Shown here piece by piece: positions 7,770 to 16,627 of a stretch of 64,000 nt of DNA (positions within the stretch are counted from its first letter, which is position 1; the number at the start of each line of letters is the position of its first letter). The position numbers were made by a program, and so were the translations under genes. The notes below the pieces were generated by a model, which was not told where the DNA came from, made no database searches, and was given only the letters and a program-made list of their open reading frames with translations. The DNA comes from Mycobacterium rhizamassiliense (GTDB lineage: Bacteria > Actinomycetota > Actinomycetes > Mycobacteriales > Mycobacteriaceae): the NCBI RefSeq assembly GCF_900157375.1, contig NZ_LT721901.1, forward strand, positions 4,483,685 through 4,547,684. Direction: 5' to 3'.

Positions 7770-9008
7770 ATGACTGCCGAGACCACGGAGACCGTGGCGG
7801 AATTTCGGAGCCGCGCGCGGGCATGGCTCGCCGAGAACATGCCGCGGCAGTCTCCCGAGGAGGCGGCGCTGCTCGAGCGTGACGCGGAACCTTCCTGGGT
7901 GCGGGCGCGCGAACTGCAAAGGACTTTGTACGACGGGGGATTCGCGGGCATCTGCTTCCCGCGCGAGTACGGCGGCCTCGGGCTGGGCTATGCGTACAAG
8001 AAGGCCTTCGACGCCGAGTCGGTGGGCTACGAGATTCCACTGTTGCTCAACGTGCCGTCGTTCGCCATTTGCTGCGCAACGATTTTGGACATGGGCAGCG
8101 AGGAACAGAAGCGAGCCCATATCGGCGCGGCGCTGCGCGGCGACGAGGTGCTCGTGCAGCTGCTTTCCGAACCCAACGGGGGTTCGGACCTCGCGGGCGT
8201 CATCACCCGCGCCGACCGCCGGGACGGCCGCTGGATCATCAACGGCGCCAAGACGTGGAGTACCTGGGCCTTCGCCGCCGACTATGGCTTATGCCTGGCC
8301 CGGACCAACTGGGACGTGCCCAAGCACGAAGGGTTGACGATGTTCCTGCTGCCGTTGCGGCAGCCCGGGATCACGATCAACCGCATCACCCAGATCAACG
8401 GCTCGGTCGAGTTCTGCGAGGAATTCTTCGACGACGTCGAAGTCGGTGACGACGCCGTCGTCGGAGAACCGGGCCAGGGCTGGGAAGTCGCGTCGCGCCA
8501 GCTGTACCACGAACGCCGCTCGATGGGCGACGGCTCGGAATACACCAGCGGACCCGGAATCTCTGACGCCCAAGATGTTTCGATCGACCTGCTGTCGTTG
8601 GTCGAGCTGACGAACCAGGGCGACAGCGAACGCGTCCGGGAGATGGTCGGCCGGGCCTCGGTGCATCGCGCGGTCGCGGGGCAACTCAGCGAGCACGTCT
8701 TCCACGCGGTGGCCGGCGGATCGCTGCCCCCGACGGCCGGATCGATCATGAGGCTGATGATGGCCACCACACACGATGTGGAGACCGACACCGCCCTGGC
8801 GGTCGCGGGCCCGGCCGCCGTGATCGAGGACGCAGCGGCGCAACTCGACATCGGCACGCGGTGGTTGGGCCGTCAGATCGCCAGCATCGGCGGCGGCACG
8901 ACCGAGATGGCGCGCAACGTGATTGGCGAGCGGGTCTTGAATTTTCCCCGGGAGTACGCCGCCGACCGCGGGGTTCCCTTCAACCAGGTGCGGCATAGCA
9001 AGGCCTGA
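7770..9008 (+). CDS. Acyl-CoA dehydrogenase (FadE family)
   Basis: A 412-residue flavoprotein of the ACAD superfamily catalysing FAD-dependent alpha,beta-dehydrogenation of an acyl-CoA. Seen are the N-terminal helical domain, the flavin and substrate loop LLSEPNGGSDLAGV, then NGAKTWSTWAF in the middle beta domain, and C-terminal IASIGGGTTEMARNVIGERVL, the FAD/ETF-facing signature. The EEYGG-type motif is FPREYGGLGLG. The ATG at 7770 follows AGGAGG at 7755-7760. The next gene starts 23 nt after the stop. Substrate class is unknown; paired FadE proteins in mycobacteria often act on steroid side chains or branched acyl-CoAs. Confidence 0.93.
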   Translation: MTAETTETVAEFRSRARAWLAENMPRQSPEEAALLERDAEPSWVRARELQRTLYDGGFAGICFPREYGGLGLGYAYKKAFDAESVGYEIPLLLNVPSFAICCATILDMGSEEQKRAHIGAALRGDEVLVQLLSEPNGGSDLAGVITRADRRDGRWIINGAKTWSTWAFAADYGLCLARTNWDVPKHEGLTMFLLPLRQPGITINRITQINGSVEFCEEFFDDVEVGDDAVVGEPGQGWEVASRQLYHERRSMGDGSEYTSGPGISDAQDVSIDLLSLVELTNQGDSERVREMVGRASVHRAVAGQLSEHVFHAVAGGSLPPTAGSIMRLMMATTHDVETDTALAVAGPAAVIEDAAAQLDIGTRWLGRQIASIGGGTTEMARNVIGERVLNFPREYAADRGVPFNQVRHSKA

Positions 9009-9031
9009 CGTCGGGAAGAAAGGCGGCCGAA

Positions 9032-9910
9032 ATGGGCGACCAATTGCGCGACATCCGCGAGCTGATGGACGACACCGACGCGTATCGCGACGAGCTGTAC
9101 AAGCGCTGGACCGGGCTGTTGAGCTATCGCTACATCGGCCGCAAGCACTCGTCGATGGACATCGGCGAGATCGACAACACCGTCACGATCCGCCGGGACA
9201 TGCGCAACGAAGCCGGCGGCATCATGGTTGCGCCGCTGGCGATTTCATCGCCGGAGGGCTGCCAGACCGACATGGTCGCAGTGCCCAACCCGGTCATTGC
9301 GTCGGTGCAGATCATCGACCCCGGCTACGACGTCGCCCGCGTCGAGATCGTCGACTCCGGCATCGTGCACCAGGGCCGCACCATGGGTTACGGGCGGTGC
9401 AAGATCGTCGACGCCGACAACCCGGACCGGGTCATCGCCTTCAACGAGGGCCAGGGCGCGATCATCGGCATACCGCCGGAAGGCCTTGACAGGATGGATG
9501 TTTCGGGCACCGAGCTGGTGGTCGAGGATTCGCCGGACTTGCCGCCGCTGTGGCAGGCCTTCGGCGCCGACAAGCGCGACGACGGCCATTGGGTGCTGCC
9601 GCCGCTCAGCGTCGAACTCGCCTCACCCGATGCCGCGCTGCACATCGGGCCCCAGCATGTAGTGCTCGAAGTCGCCGCCACCGACCTGGCCGCCGAGGCT
9701 GCGAGGACCAGGAAGGTACAGGTCGTCAGCTGGCACGTGATGTTCTTGTCGCGCGGCAAGGTCGGCCCCTTCCGGGTGGAGGGCACCGCACACATTGCCG
9801 GTTCGGGAGGCGGGCCGGGGCGCATCGGCGTGCGCATGCTGCTGCACGACGAGGGAAACGCGGACAAGGCCGTCACCTCCGCCGCGGCGATCTTCGAGGT
9901 CGTCGGCTAA
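9032..9910 (+). CDS. Double-hotdog thioesterase-like protein, function unknown
   Basis: A 292-residue protein co-directional with the acyl-CoA dehydrogenase (23-nt gap) and preceded by GAAAGGCGG. SMDIGEIDNTVTIRRDMRNEAGGIMVAPLAI resembles the opening strand and core helix of a hotdog fold. KVQVVSWHVMFLSRGKVGPFRV resembles the second hotdog, where acyl-CoA thioesterase-like proteins in mycobacterial beta-oxidation clusters have similar length and layout. I see no signal peptide. A hydratase or thioesterase role for the product of the dehydrogenase upstream is reasonable but unproven. Confidence 0.72.
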   Translation: MGDQLRDIRELMDDTDAYRDELYKRWTGLLSYRYIGRKHSSMDIGEIDNTVTIRRDMRNEAGGIMVAPLAISSPEGCQTDMVAVPNPVIASVQIIDPGYDVARVEIVDSGIVHQGRTMGYGRCKIVDADNPDRVIAFNEGQGAIIGIPPEGLDRMDVSGTELVVEDSPDLPPLWQAFGADKRDDGHWVLPPLSVELASPDAALHIGPQHVVLEVAATDLAAEAARTRKVQVVSWHVMFLSRGKVGPFRVEGTAHIAGSGGGPGRIGVRMLLHDEGNADKAVTSAAAIFEVVG

Positions 9911-9919
9911 AACCCTGGT

Positions 9920-9943
9920 CATACACTCTTGCCGGTATGTATG
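9920..9943. promoter_or_regulatory. Inverted repeat CATACA-N12-TGTATG upstream of fabG3
   Basis: Six-nucleotide arms separated by 12 nt lie just after the stop at 9910 and 95 nt before the GTG start of the short-chain dehydrogenase. It could be an operator or a weak stem. Arm length is short, so chance is not excluded. Confidence 0.25.
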
Positions 9944-10037
9944 GTGACGGCTGTGTCCCGGCTGCCGGGAGGGCGGGATGCCCACGCGGTGGGCCGGACG
10001 CATACTCGACTCGCACCGACACGACAGGAGAGATGCA

Positions 10038-10820
10038 GTGGCAGAACGGTTAGCGGGCAAGGTCGCGCTCATCAGCGGCGGCGCGCGGGGGATGGGCGCC
10101 TCGCACGTGCGGACGATGGTGGCCGAGGGCGCCAAGGTCGTGTTCGGCGACATCCTCGACGATGAGGGCAAGGCGGTGGCCGCCGAGGTCGGCGACGCGG
10201 TCCGCTATCTGCACCTCGACGTGACGAAGCCCGAGGATTGGGACGCGGCGGTCGCCACCGCGCTCAACGAGTTCGGCCGCATCGACGTGCTGGTGAACAA
10301 CGCGGGCATCATCAACGTCGGCTCCTTCGACGACTACGCGCTCTCGGAGTGGCAGCGCATCCTCGACATCAACCTGACCGGAGTGTTCCTCGGCATCCGT
10401 GCGGTGGCGAAACCCATGAAGGAAGCCGGGCGCGGATCGATCATCAACATCTCCTCGATCGAGGGGATCGCGGGCACCATCGCCTGCCACGGCTATGTCG
10501 CAACGAAATTCGGCGTTCGCGGGCTGACGAAGTCGGCGGCCCTGGAACTGGGACCCAGCGGAATCCGGGTGAACTCAATTCATCCCGGACTCATCAAGAC
10601 CCCGATGACCGACTGGGTTCCCGACGATCTCTTCCACACCGCGCTGGGTCGGGCCGCTCAGCCGGTGGAGGTCTCCAACCTGGTGATCTACCTGGCCAGC
10701 GACGAGTCCAGCTACTCGACCGGCTCGGAGTTCGTGGTCGACGGCGGCACCACCGCAGGCCTCGCGCACAAGGACTTCGACAACGTCGAGACCGGCGAGC
10801 AACCGGAGTGGGTTACGTAG
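10038..10820 (+). CDS. fabG3: 3-alpha/20-beta-hydroxysteroid dehydrogenase-like short-chain dehydrogenase
   Basis: A 260-residue classical SDR. The cofactor motif is SGGARGMGASHV, the structural NNAG is present, the catalytic Ser lies in NISSIEG, and the YxxxK is HGYVATKFGVRG. It ends in QPEWVT and closely resembles, from memory and over its whole length, Rv2002 (FabG3) of M. tuberculosis, an NADH-dependent steroid dehydrogenase. GTG at 10038 follows CAGGAGAGATG and gives AERLAGKVALISGG. The stop overlaps the convergent MmpL gene's end by 8 bp. The link to steroid metabolism is inherited from the homologue. Confidence 0.9.
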   Translation: MAERLAGKVALISGGARGMGASHVRTMVAEGAKVVFGDILDDEGKAVAAEVGDAVRYLHLDVTKPEDWDAAVATALNEFGRIDVLVNNAGIINVGSFDDYALSEWQRILDINLTGVFLGIRAVAKPMKEAGRGSIINISSIEGIAGTIACHGYVATKFGVRGLTKSAALELGPSGIRVNSIHPGLIKTPMTDWVPDDLFHTALGRAAQPVEVSNLVIYLASDESSYSTGSEFVVDGGTTAGLAHKDFDNVETGEQPEWVT

Positions 10821-13713
10821 CGGCGGTTACCGATTCGGCCTTCTCGGCCGGCTTCGGCCAGGGCGCGGGGGCCGGGCGTTGCCGGACCCGCTGCGGCCAC
10901 CAGAACCACTTGCCCAGCAGCGCGGCGATGGACGGCGTCATCAACGACCGGACGATCAGGGTGTCGAAGAGCAGACCGAGGCCGATGGTGGTACCCACCT
11001 GACCGATGACGGTCAGCTCACTGACGGCCATCGTCATCATCGTGAAGGCGAAGACCAGTCCGGCCGAGGTGACCACCGACCCGGTGCCGCCCATCGATCG
11101 GATGATGCCGGTGTTCAAGCCGGCGTGGATCTCCTCCTTGAAGCGTGCCACCAGCAGCAGGTTGTAGTCGGCACCGACGGCGAGCAGGATGATGACCGAC
11201 ATCGCGAGCACCATCCAGTGCAGTTCGATGCCGATGATGTGTTGCCAGATCAGCACTGAAAGCCCGAAGGACGCTCCCAACGACAGCAACACGGTGCCCA
11301 CGATGACCGCGGACGCCACCACACCCCGGGTGATGATCAGCATGATGATGAAAATCAGGCACAGCGAAGCGATTCCGGCGATCAGCAGGTCGTAGGTGTT
11401 GCCGTCACTGAGGTCCTTGAAGATTGCCGCGGTGCCCGCGAGGTAGATCTTCGAACCCTCCAGCGGCGTGCCCTTGATCGACTCGTAGGCGGCCTTCTTG
11501 ATGGCGGCGATGTGCGAAATGCCTTCCTGCGACATCGGATCGCCGTCGTGGCTGATGATGAAGCGGACCGCATGGCCGTCGGGAGAGATGAAGTTCTTCA
11601 TGCCCTTCTTGAACTCTTTGTTGTTGAAGGTCTCCGGCGGCAGGTAGAACGAGTCGTCGTTCTTGGACGCATCGAACGCCTTGCCCATGGCGTTGGAGTT
11701 CTTCTGCGCCTCGCTCTGCTGATCCTGCAGACCCTTTTGGGTCGAATACATGGTCAGCATCGTGGTTTTCATGGCCTTCATGTTTTCGAGCATGGCGGGC
11801 ATCAGCGCCACCATCTGCGGCATCACGGTGTCGAGATGATCCATGATCGGCAGCAGGCTCTGGATGTCATCGGTCATCGTGTCCACGCCGTCGAAGAGAT
11901 CGAAGACCGATCGCAGCGAGAAGCACACCGGGATGTCGAAGCAGTGCTTTTCCCAATAGAAGTAGCTACGGAGCGGCCGGAAGAAGTCCTCGAAATCGGC
12001 CATGTGGTCACGTAATTCAGCAACATCGAGGGTCATGGCGTGCATCTTGCCGACCATCTGATGCATGTCGTTGGCCATCTGCGCGGTGATGTCGGACATC
12101 TTCTGCATGCTGTCGATGGTGGTCTGCATCATGTCGGCCTGCTTGAGCATGTCGGCCATCTGGTCTTCTTGGTACTTCTGGTTCATCTGCTGGCTGACGC
12201 CCTGCATGCTGATCTGGAACGGGATCGAGGTGTGCTCAATCGGGGTGCCCTCGGGCCGGGTGATGGCCTGCACGCGGCCGATTCCCGGCACCCGGAAGAT
12301 CGTCTTCGCGATCTTGTCGATGACCAGGAAGTCCGCCGAGTTACGAAGATCGTGATCGCTGTCGATCATCAGCACTTCGGGATTCATCCGCGCATGCGAA
12401 AAATGCCGATCGGCGGCCGCGTACCCCTCGTTGGCGGGTAGATCGGCGGGCAGATAGTTGCGGTCGTTGTAGTTGGTGCGGTATCCGGGCAGCGTCAGCA
12501 ACCCGACGAGTGCTATCCCGATCGTCATGACCAGGATCGGCCCGGGCCAGCGCACGATGACGGCTCCGACCTTGCGCCACATGCGAATACGCTGGGTTCG
12601 TTTCGGTTCGAGCGTCTTGCCGAAACGCGTGGCCAGTGAGATGACCGCCGGACCCAGCGTCAACGCCGCCAACACGACGACCACCATGCCGACGGCCAGC
12701 GGGATACCCAGCGTTTGAAAATAGGGCAGGTTGGTGAAGTGCAGGCAGAGCGTCGCGCCCGCGATGGTCAACCCTGAGCCCAGCACCACGTGTGCGGTGC
12801 CGTGGAACATGTCGTAATAGGCGCCTTCACGGGAGTGGCCCTTGCCCCGGGCTTCCTGATATCGGCCGATCAAAAAGATCGCATAGTCGGTGGCGGCCGC
12901 GATCCCCAACGTGACGATCAGGTTGGTCGCGAACGTCGAGAGCCCAATGATGTTGTGGTAGCCCAGGAACGCCACCATCCCGCGCGCGGCCGACAGCTCG
13001 AAAACCACCATCACCATCGTGAGCAACACCGTGACGATCGACCGGTAGACCAACAGCATCATCGCGATGATCACGGTGAACGTGCACATCGTGATGACCT
13101 GCACGCTGCGGTCACCGGCCATGTGCTGATCCGCTGACAGGGCCGCGGGTCCGGTGACGTAGGCCTTCACCCCGCTGGGCGCGGGCACGCTTTTGACGAT
13201 GTTCTGGACGGACTCGACCGACTCGTTCGCCAGGGACTCGCCCTGGTTACCGGCCAGGTAGACCTGCACATAGGCGGCCTTGCCGTCGTTGCTCTGCGCG
13301 CCGGCCCCGGTCAGCGGATCGCTCCACATATCCTGAACGTGCTCAACGTGTTTGGTGTCGGTGTCGAGCTTCGCGACGATCTTGTCGTAATAGGCGTGCG
13401 AATCGGCGCCCAGCGGCTGCTGGCCCTCCAGGACGATCATGATCGAGCTGTTGGACTTGTACTCGTTGAACACCGCACCCATGCGCTTGGTCGCAACGAC
13501 CGATTGCGCATCGTCGGGGGCCATCGATACCGAGCGCATCTTCCCGACCGTGTCCAGGTCGGGGGCGGCCATGCTGAGCACCGCGATGATCGCGACCCAG
13601 CCCAGGATGACCAGTACGGCGTACTTCCGGATGAAGCGCGGAATCGCGGCCGGCTCTTCGGATTTGGCGACGGGAATGGTGTCGGTCTTGGCGTCGTCGA
13701 TCGATGTGCTCAT
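10813..13713 (-). CDS. MmpL family RND transporter (MmpL4/MmpL5-like)
   Basis: A 966-residue RND-superfamily inner-membrane transporter. It has the MmpL layout of about 12 transmembrane helices: one near residues 31-50, a large periplasmic loop, a block of helices from about 200 to 400, a second long loop and a last block from about 770 to 930. The second loop is a Met/Gln-rich coiled-coil region with YWEKHCFDIPVCFSL and PEGTPIEHTSIPF, typical of the MmpL4/MmpL5 group that works with an MmpS partner. The ATG at 13713 overlaps the MmpS stop (ATGA). It probably exports a lipid, siderophore or drug. The TetR and TGCA operators upstream suggest tight repression. Confidence 0.95.
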   Translation of the reverse strand: MSTSIDDAKTDTIPVAKSEEPAAIPRFIRKYAVLVILGWVAIIAVLSMAAPDLDTVGKMRSVSMAPDDAQSVVATKRMGAVFNEYKSNSSIMIVLEGQQPLGADSHAYYDKIVAKLDTDTKHVEHVQDMWSDPLTGAGAQSNDGKAAYVQVYLAGNQGESLANESVESVQNIVKSVPAPSGVKAYVTGPAALSADQHMAGDRSVQVITMCTFTVIIAMMLLVYRSIVTVLLTMVMVVFELSAARGMVAFLGYHNIIGLSTFATNLIVTLGIAAATDYAIFLIGRYQEARGKGHSREGAYYDMFHGTAHVVLGSGLTIAGATLCLHFTNLPYFQTLGIPLAVGMVVVVLAALTLGPAVISLATRFGKTLEPKRTQRIRMWRKVGAVIVRWPGPILVMTIGIALVGLLTLPGYRTNYNDRNYLPADLPANEGYAAADRHFSHARMNPEVLMIDSDHDLRNSADFLVIDKIAKTIFRVPGIGRVQAITRPEGTPIEHTSIPFQISMQGVSQQMNQKYQEDQMADMLKQADMMQTTIDSMQKMSDITAQMANDMHQMVGKMHAMTLDVAELRDHMADFEDFFRPLRSYFYWEKHCFDIPVCFSLRSVFDLFDGVDTMTDDIQSLLPIMDHLDTVMPQMVALMPAMLENMKAMKTTMLTMYSTQKGLQDQQSEAQKNSNAMGKAFDASKNDDSFYLPPETFNNKEFKKGMKNFISPDGHAVRFIISHDGDPMSQEGISHIAAIKKAAYESIKGTPLEGSKIYLAGTAAIFKDLSDGNTYDLLIAGIASLCLIFIIMLIITRGVVASAVIVGTVLLSLGASFGLSVLIWQHIIGIELHWMVLAMSVIILLAVGADYNLLLVARFKEEIHAGLNTGIIRSMGGTGSVVTSAGLVFAFTMMTMAVSELTVIGQVGTTIGLGLLFDTLIVRSLMTPSIAALLGKWFWWPQRVRQRPAPAPWPKPAEKAESVTAAT

Positions 13714-14144
13714 GCGGATTTCACCAAGCAGAAGGTCAGGGCGTGCACGCCGGTGGATACTTTCTCGTCCTTGACTTCGTCATCGATGGTGATGCGGCAC
13801 CCGAGGGAGTCGCCGTCGCTTTGCGCCGAGAGATTGGGGAAGACCGAAGGTGCGGTCGTGCTGAGCACCAGCGTCCAGGGCAGCGGCGCGCCGTCGACCC
13901 GCTTCGGGTCGGCGGATAGATCCAAGTAGTTCACGTTGGCGTGGCTAGCCGAGCCGAAGACCTCGTACTTGACGACCTTGGGCTTGAACGGCTTGGAATC
14001 GTCGAGCCGAGGACTGGTCAACACGCCGGTGTCGTTGGCGCCGAAGAACGACTTGACCCGGACCACCGCAAAGCCGCCGACCATCACGACCGCCACGATC
14101 AACAGCGGCAACCATGCGTTGCGCATCAGCTTCTGCAACTGCAA
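13710..14144 (-). CDS. MmpS family accessory protein
   Basis: A 144-residue partner of MmpL. One N-terminal membrane anchor (about residues 10-30, LLIVAVVMVGGFAVVRV) is followed by a periplasmic beta domain with the family traits VVKYEVFGSASHANVNYLD, PLPWTLVLST and the C-terminal Cys pair (GCRITID and FCLVKSA). An in-frame stop lies directly before TTG at 14144, which has AGAAGGG 10 nt upstream; the alternative is ATG at 14126. It overlaps the MmpL start by 4 nt, so the two are translationally coupled. About 215 nt separate the start from the operator array at 14358-14381, implying a long leader. Confidence 0.92.
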   Translation of the reverse strand: MQLQKLMRNAWLPLLIVAVVMVGGFAVVRVKSFFGANDTGVLTSPRLDDSKPFKPKVVKYEVFGSASHANVNYLDLSADPKRVDGAPLPWTLVLSTTAPSVFPNLSAQSDGDSLGCRITIDDEVKDEKVSTGVHALTFCLVKSA

Positions 14145-14357
14145 CTACCCGATTCCCTTCTCGTCACGGTGACCGGGATGTGCCCCGCGCCCGCGCCGCC
14201 CGCAGTCGGGGTCGCGCGCGCGTCGACCAACCCGGCGTCAAAACCCGTCGATTGCTGTGGTTTGCGCGCTGGACCGTCAGGCGCAGATGCAGCTGCCCGT
14301 GCGCACCTGCGGCCGGTGCCGGTTGTCATGTACCCCCAGCAGCGCATAGTACATGAT

Positions 14358-14381
14358 GTGCATATCTTGCACTGTATGCAA
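14358..14381. promoter_or_regulatory. Triple TGCA half-site array upstream of mmpS-mmpL
   Basis: TGCA tetramers begin at 14359, 14368 and 14377, exactly 9 bp apart. They form two overlapping inverted repeats, GTGCA-N5-TGCAC (14358-14372) and TTGCA-N5-TGCAA (14367-14381). The array lies between the tetR stop and mmpS. The same three-fold, 9-bp pattern stands directly before tetR at 15025-15046, so this is probably the TetR operator. A leftward -10-like TACTAT lies at 14350-14345. Confidence 0.6.
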
Positions 14382-14403
14382 CATAGGCCGGCGGTGTTTC
14401 AGA

Positions 14404-15021
14404 TCACTTCGTAAAGATGCTGTTCACGAGGGTGGCGGCGCGCTCGACATACGGCATCGGCGTGTCGTCGGGATCGCATGGCTCGCCGCTTGCCCACTTT
14501 TCGATGCCCGAGCGCACGGCCGTCAGCGCCAGCGCCGAGATCAAGGCGGCCATTTCGTCGTCGGGTTGCATGCCCTGGCGGCGGACGATGATATCGATTA
14601 GCTGGTGCTGGAACCGCTCCAGGTCGGCGAGGAAGGCCGCGAGCACGGCGGGCGAGGTTTTGGCGAGTTCCAGCATGTGGGCGGCCTGCTTGCGTGGCGG
14701 AGGTACGTCGCGGAGGTGGTGCGCCGCCAGGGTGATCAGTTCTGCCAGCACGACCGAGTACGGGGCGGGCCCGGCGGCGACGTAATCCGCGACCAGCTCG
14801 GGCGGGATGTCGGAGGGGCCGTAAGCGATCGCGGACTCTTTGTTCGGGAAGTAGTTGAAGAACGTGCGCGTCGAAATGCCGGCCTCGGCGCAGATCTCGT
14901 CGATGGTCACCTTGTCGAAGCCGCGCTCCAGCGCGAGGTGCGCAGCGGCATCACGGATGTCTGCGCTGGTCTGGCGGCGACGGCGCTCGCGCAGCCCCAA
15001 CTGATCGGCCATAGCCAACAT
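14404..15021 (-). CDS. TetR family regulator of the mmpS-mmpL locus
   Basis: A 205-residue TetR protein. The helix-turn-helix at about residues 35-60 reads VTIDEICAEAGISTRTFFNYFPNKESAI. The C-terminal domain is helical, with a MarR-unlike Pro-rich bend near RDVPPPRKQ. ATG at 15021 (MLAMADQLG; a second ATG lies three codons on). It is co-directional with the esterase upstream (38-nt gap) and MmpS downstream. Matching TGCA arrays stand directly before it and before mmpS, so it most likely represses itself and the exporter until a lipid-like or drug ligand binds. The ligand is unknown. Confidence 0.92.
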   Translation of the reverse strand: MLAMADQLGLRERRRRQTSADIRDAAAHLALERGFDKVTIDEICAEAGISTRTFFNYFPNKESAIAYGPSDIPPELVADYVAAGPAPYSVVLAELITLAAHHLRDVPPPRKQAAHMLELAKTSPAVLAAFLADLERFQHQLIDIIVRRQGMQPDDEMAALISALALTAVRSGIEKWASGEPCDPDDTPMPYVERAATLVNSIFTK

Positions 15022-15023
15022 AG

Positions 15024-15047
15024 TTGCACGTTCTGCAGACTTTGCAG
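15024..15047. promoter_or_regulatory. Triple TGCA half-site array at the tetR start
   Basis: TGCA begins at 15025, 15034 and 15043 with the same 9-bp period as the array before mmpS. It covers the ribosome-binding and promoter-proximal region of tetR, only 3 nt from its start codon. This suits autorepression. Confidence 0.6.
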
Positions 15048-15059
15048 TCGTATGGCCGG

Positions 15060-15989
15060 TTATTTCGTGGGTGTGGCCAGAGCGCTCCAGAGGTGATCGC
15101 GCTGGCTGGCGAAGAAGTTCACCGAGATCGGTGCCTTGTCGGCGATCAGGTCGAACGCATGAAACGCGCCGGGGACTATCTCCTCGTGCACCGGCACCCC
15201 GGCCTCGCGCAGGCGCCGCGCGTAGTCCTGGCACTCCGGATAGAACAGGTCCAGGGTGCCGACGCCGATCCACGCCGGGGGCAGCCCGGACAGGTCTTCC
15301 CGGCGCCCCGGCGCGGCCTCAGTGGGGTCCGCGCCGTTGAGATACCACTTCCACGCCCGCTGATTGTCGTCTTCGGTCCACATGATCCGCTTGGCGCCAT
15401 CACCGTTGGCACCGGTGCGGTCGTCCAGCATGGGATACACCAGCAGCTGGTAGGCGAGCTTGACGTCGCTGCGGTCGTGTGCCCGCTGCGCCAACGCCGC
15501 CGCGAAGTTTCCGCCGGCACTGGCTCCGCCGACCGCCAGTCGATCCGGGTCCACCCAGGATTGGCGCGCCAGCCATTGCAACGCGGCATGGCAGTCCTCG
15601 AGCGGTGTCGGATACGGATGCTCGGGGGCGACGCGGTATTCGACCGCCGCTACCGCGACGCCGGTGACGCGAGACAGCTTGCGGCAGAACTTGTCGTCCT
15701 GCACCGCGGTGCCCATGATCGTGCCGCCACCGTGGATCCACAGCAGCGCCGGCGTCGGGCCCGCTACGCCGTCCGGGCGGTGCAGCCGAACCGTGACGTG
15801 CTCGTTGACGGCGACGACCGGTACGTGGCGCAGCCGGCCCGCGGAACCCATGAGGCGCATCAGGGCCCGCTGCACTTTGTAGCCGCGATGCAGCGCGTAA
15901 CCCCGGGGCAGAAAGCGGGCGACGTTACGCAGCTCAGGATTCAGCGCCTGCCGTGAAGTAAAGGAATTTTCGGAAACTCTGTTCGCCAT
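15060..15989 (-). CDS. Alpha/beta hydrolase, HSL-type esterase/lipase
   Basis: A 309-residue esterase of the hormone-sensitive-lipase group. Oxyanion-hole HGGG is at residues 86-89, the nucleophile elbow GASAGG at 155-160 with Ser157, and the acid and His of the triad are likely in TLDLFYPE and GAFHAFD. An EYRVAPEHPYP stretch, diagnostic of the group, lies at about 117-127. No signal peptide is evident; the N-terminus is basic and partly amphipathic. ATG at 15989. It lies 38 nt upstream of the TetR gene in the same direction, and may process a lipid ester handled by the MmpS/MmpL pair. This is Lip-family-like; the exact orthologue is not assigned. Confidence 0.9.
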   Translation of the reverse strand: MANRVSENSFTSRQALNPELRNVARFLPRGYALHRGYKVQRALMRLMGSAGRLRHVPVVAVNEHVTVRLHRPDGVAGPTPALLWIHGGGTIMGTAVQDDKFCRKLSRVTGVAVAAVEYRVAPEHPYPTPLEDCHAALQWLARQSWVDPDRLAVGGASAGGNFAAALAQRAHDRSDVKLAYQLLVYPMLDDRTGANGDGAKRIMWTEDDNQRAWKWYLNGADPTEAAPGRREDLSGLPPAWIGVGTLDLFYPECQDYARRLREAGVPVHEEIVPGAFHAFDLIADKAPISVNFFASQRDHLWSALATPTK

Positions 15990-16003
15990 GACTGCTCTTT
16001 CGT

Positions 16004-16627
16004 TCAGCGGGCCGAATCGTCAATCTGCGCAGGGTAACCGGCCCTCAGTATTCCCGCGGTCGAAGGTGGAGTGAGGACTGTGGCGGTGCCCGCCCCGGGT
16101 CGGGGCAGTTTGTCCCGATACATGTTGTCGCACCGGTCCCATACCGCTAGCCGATCGCCGACCACGACGGCGGGTCCGGCGTCGGTGCCGACAAAGACGC
16201 CGTCGGGCAGGCCATTCCACGGCGCGCGATGGCCGGACGCGCAGGTCCGTTCGCGGTGCAGCCGGTCGTCCATTTCCTTGGCGTAAGGCATTGCCCCACG
16301 ATGAGTTTCGGCCCACAACGTTCGGTACTCCGTATAGGCGCGGTGCCGGCACTCCGCGCAGGGCCGGTGCCCGGCGGCCAGCGCGACGGCCTCGTCGAGG
16401 AAAAACAACGGCGTGTAGCGGTTGGGTTCCCACTGCGCCACCCGCCGGCCCCGAAACGACAGGGCGCAGGTGATCCAGGCCTTGTGCTGATGATTGCGCA
16501 CGATGTCGCGGGTGCCGCGGCCCTGATGCAATCGCCCGCGGTTGCCCATCCAGGCGCCGCGGCCCGGGGTGGCGATGATCTCGCCGAGCGGGGAGACCCG
16601 ATTGCGTGCCGGCGGGTGTGTCGTCAT
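16004..16627 (-). CDS. Cysteine-containing protein with an Ada-like metal-binding motif, function unknown
   Basis: A 207-residue protein translated from an ATG that overlaps the stop of the methyltransferase gene (ATGA at 16624-16627). The stretch FFLDEAVALAAGHRPCAECR (ending near Cys90 and Cys93) strongly resembles the second half of the Ada N-terminal zinc domain, where AxxAGFRPCKRC carries two zinc ligands. A further Cys54 stands in WITCALSF about 36 residues earlier, roughly where Ada places its first cysteine pair, although only one Cys is there. Cys129 and a C-terminal Cys-Asp-Asn follow. No AraC or methyltransferase domain is present. Its operon with a sigma factor and an Ogt suggests alkylation sensing or repair. 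I do not know the family; the Ada resemblance is my inference. Confidence 0.7.
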   Translation of the reverse strand: MTTHPPARNRVSPLGEIIATPGRGAWMGNRGRLHQGRGTRDIVRNHQHKAWITCALSFRGRRVAQWEPNRYTPLFFLDEAVALAAGHRPCAECRHRAYTEYRTLWAETHRGAMPYAKEMDDRLHRERTCASGHRAPWNGLPDGVFVGTDAGPAVVVGDRLAVWDRCDNMYRDKLPRPGAGTATVLTPPSTAGILRAGYPAQIDDSAR

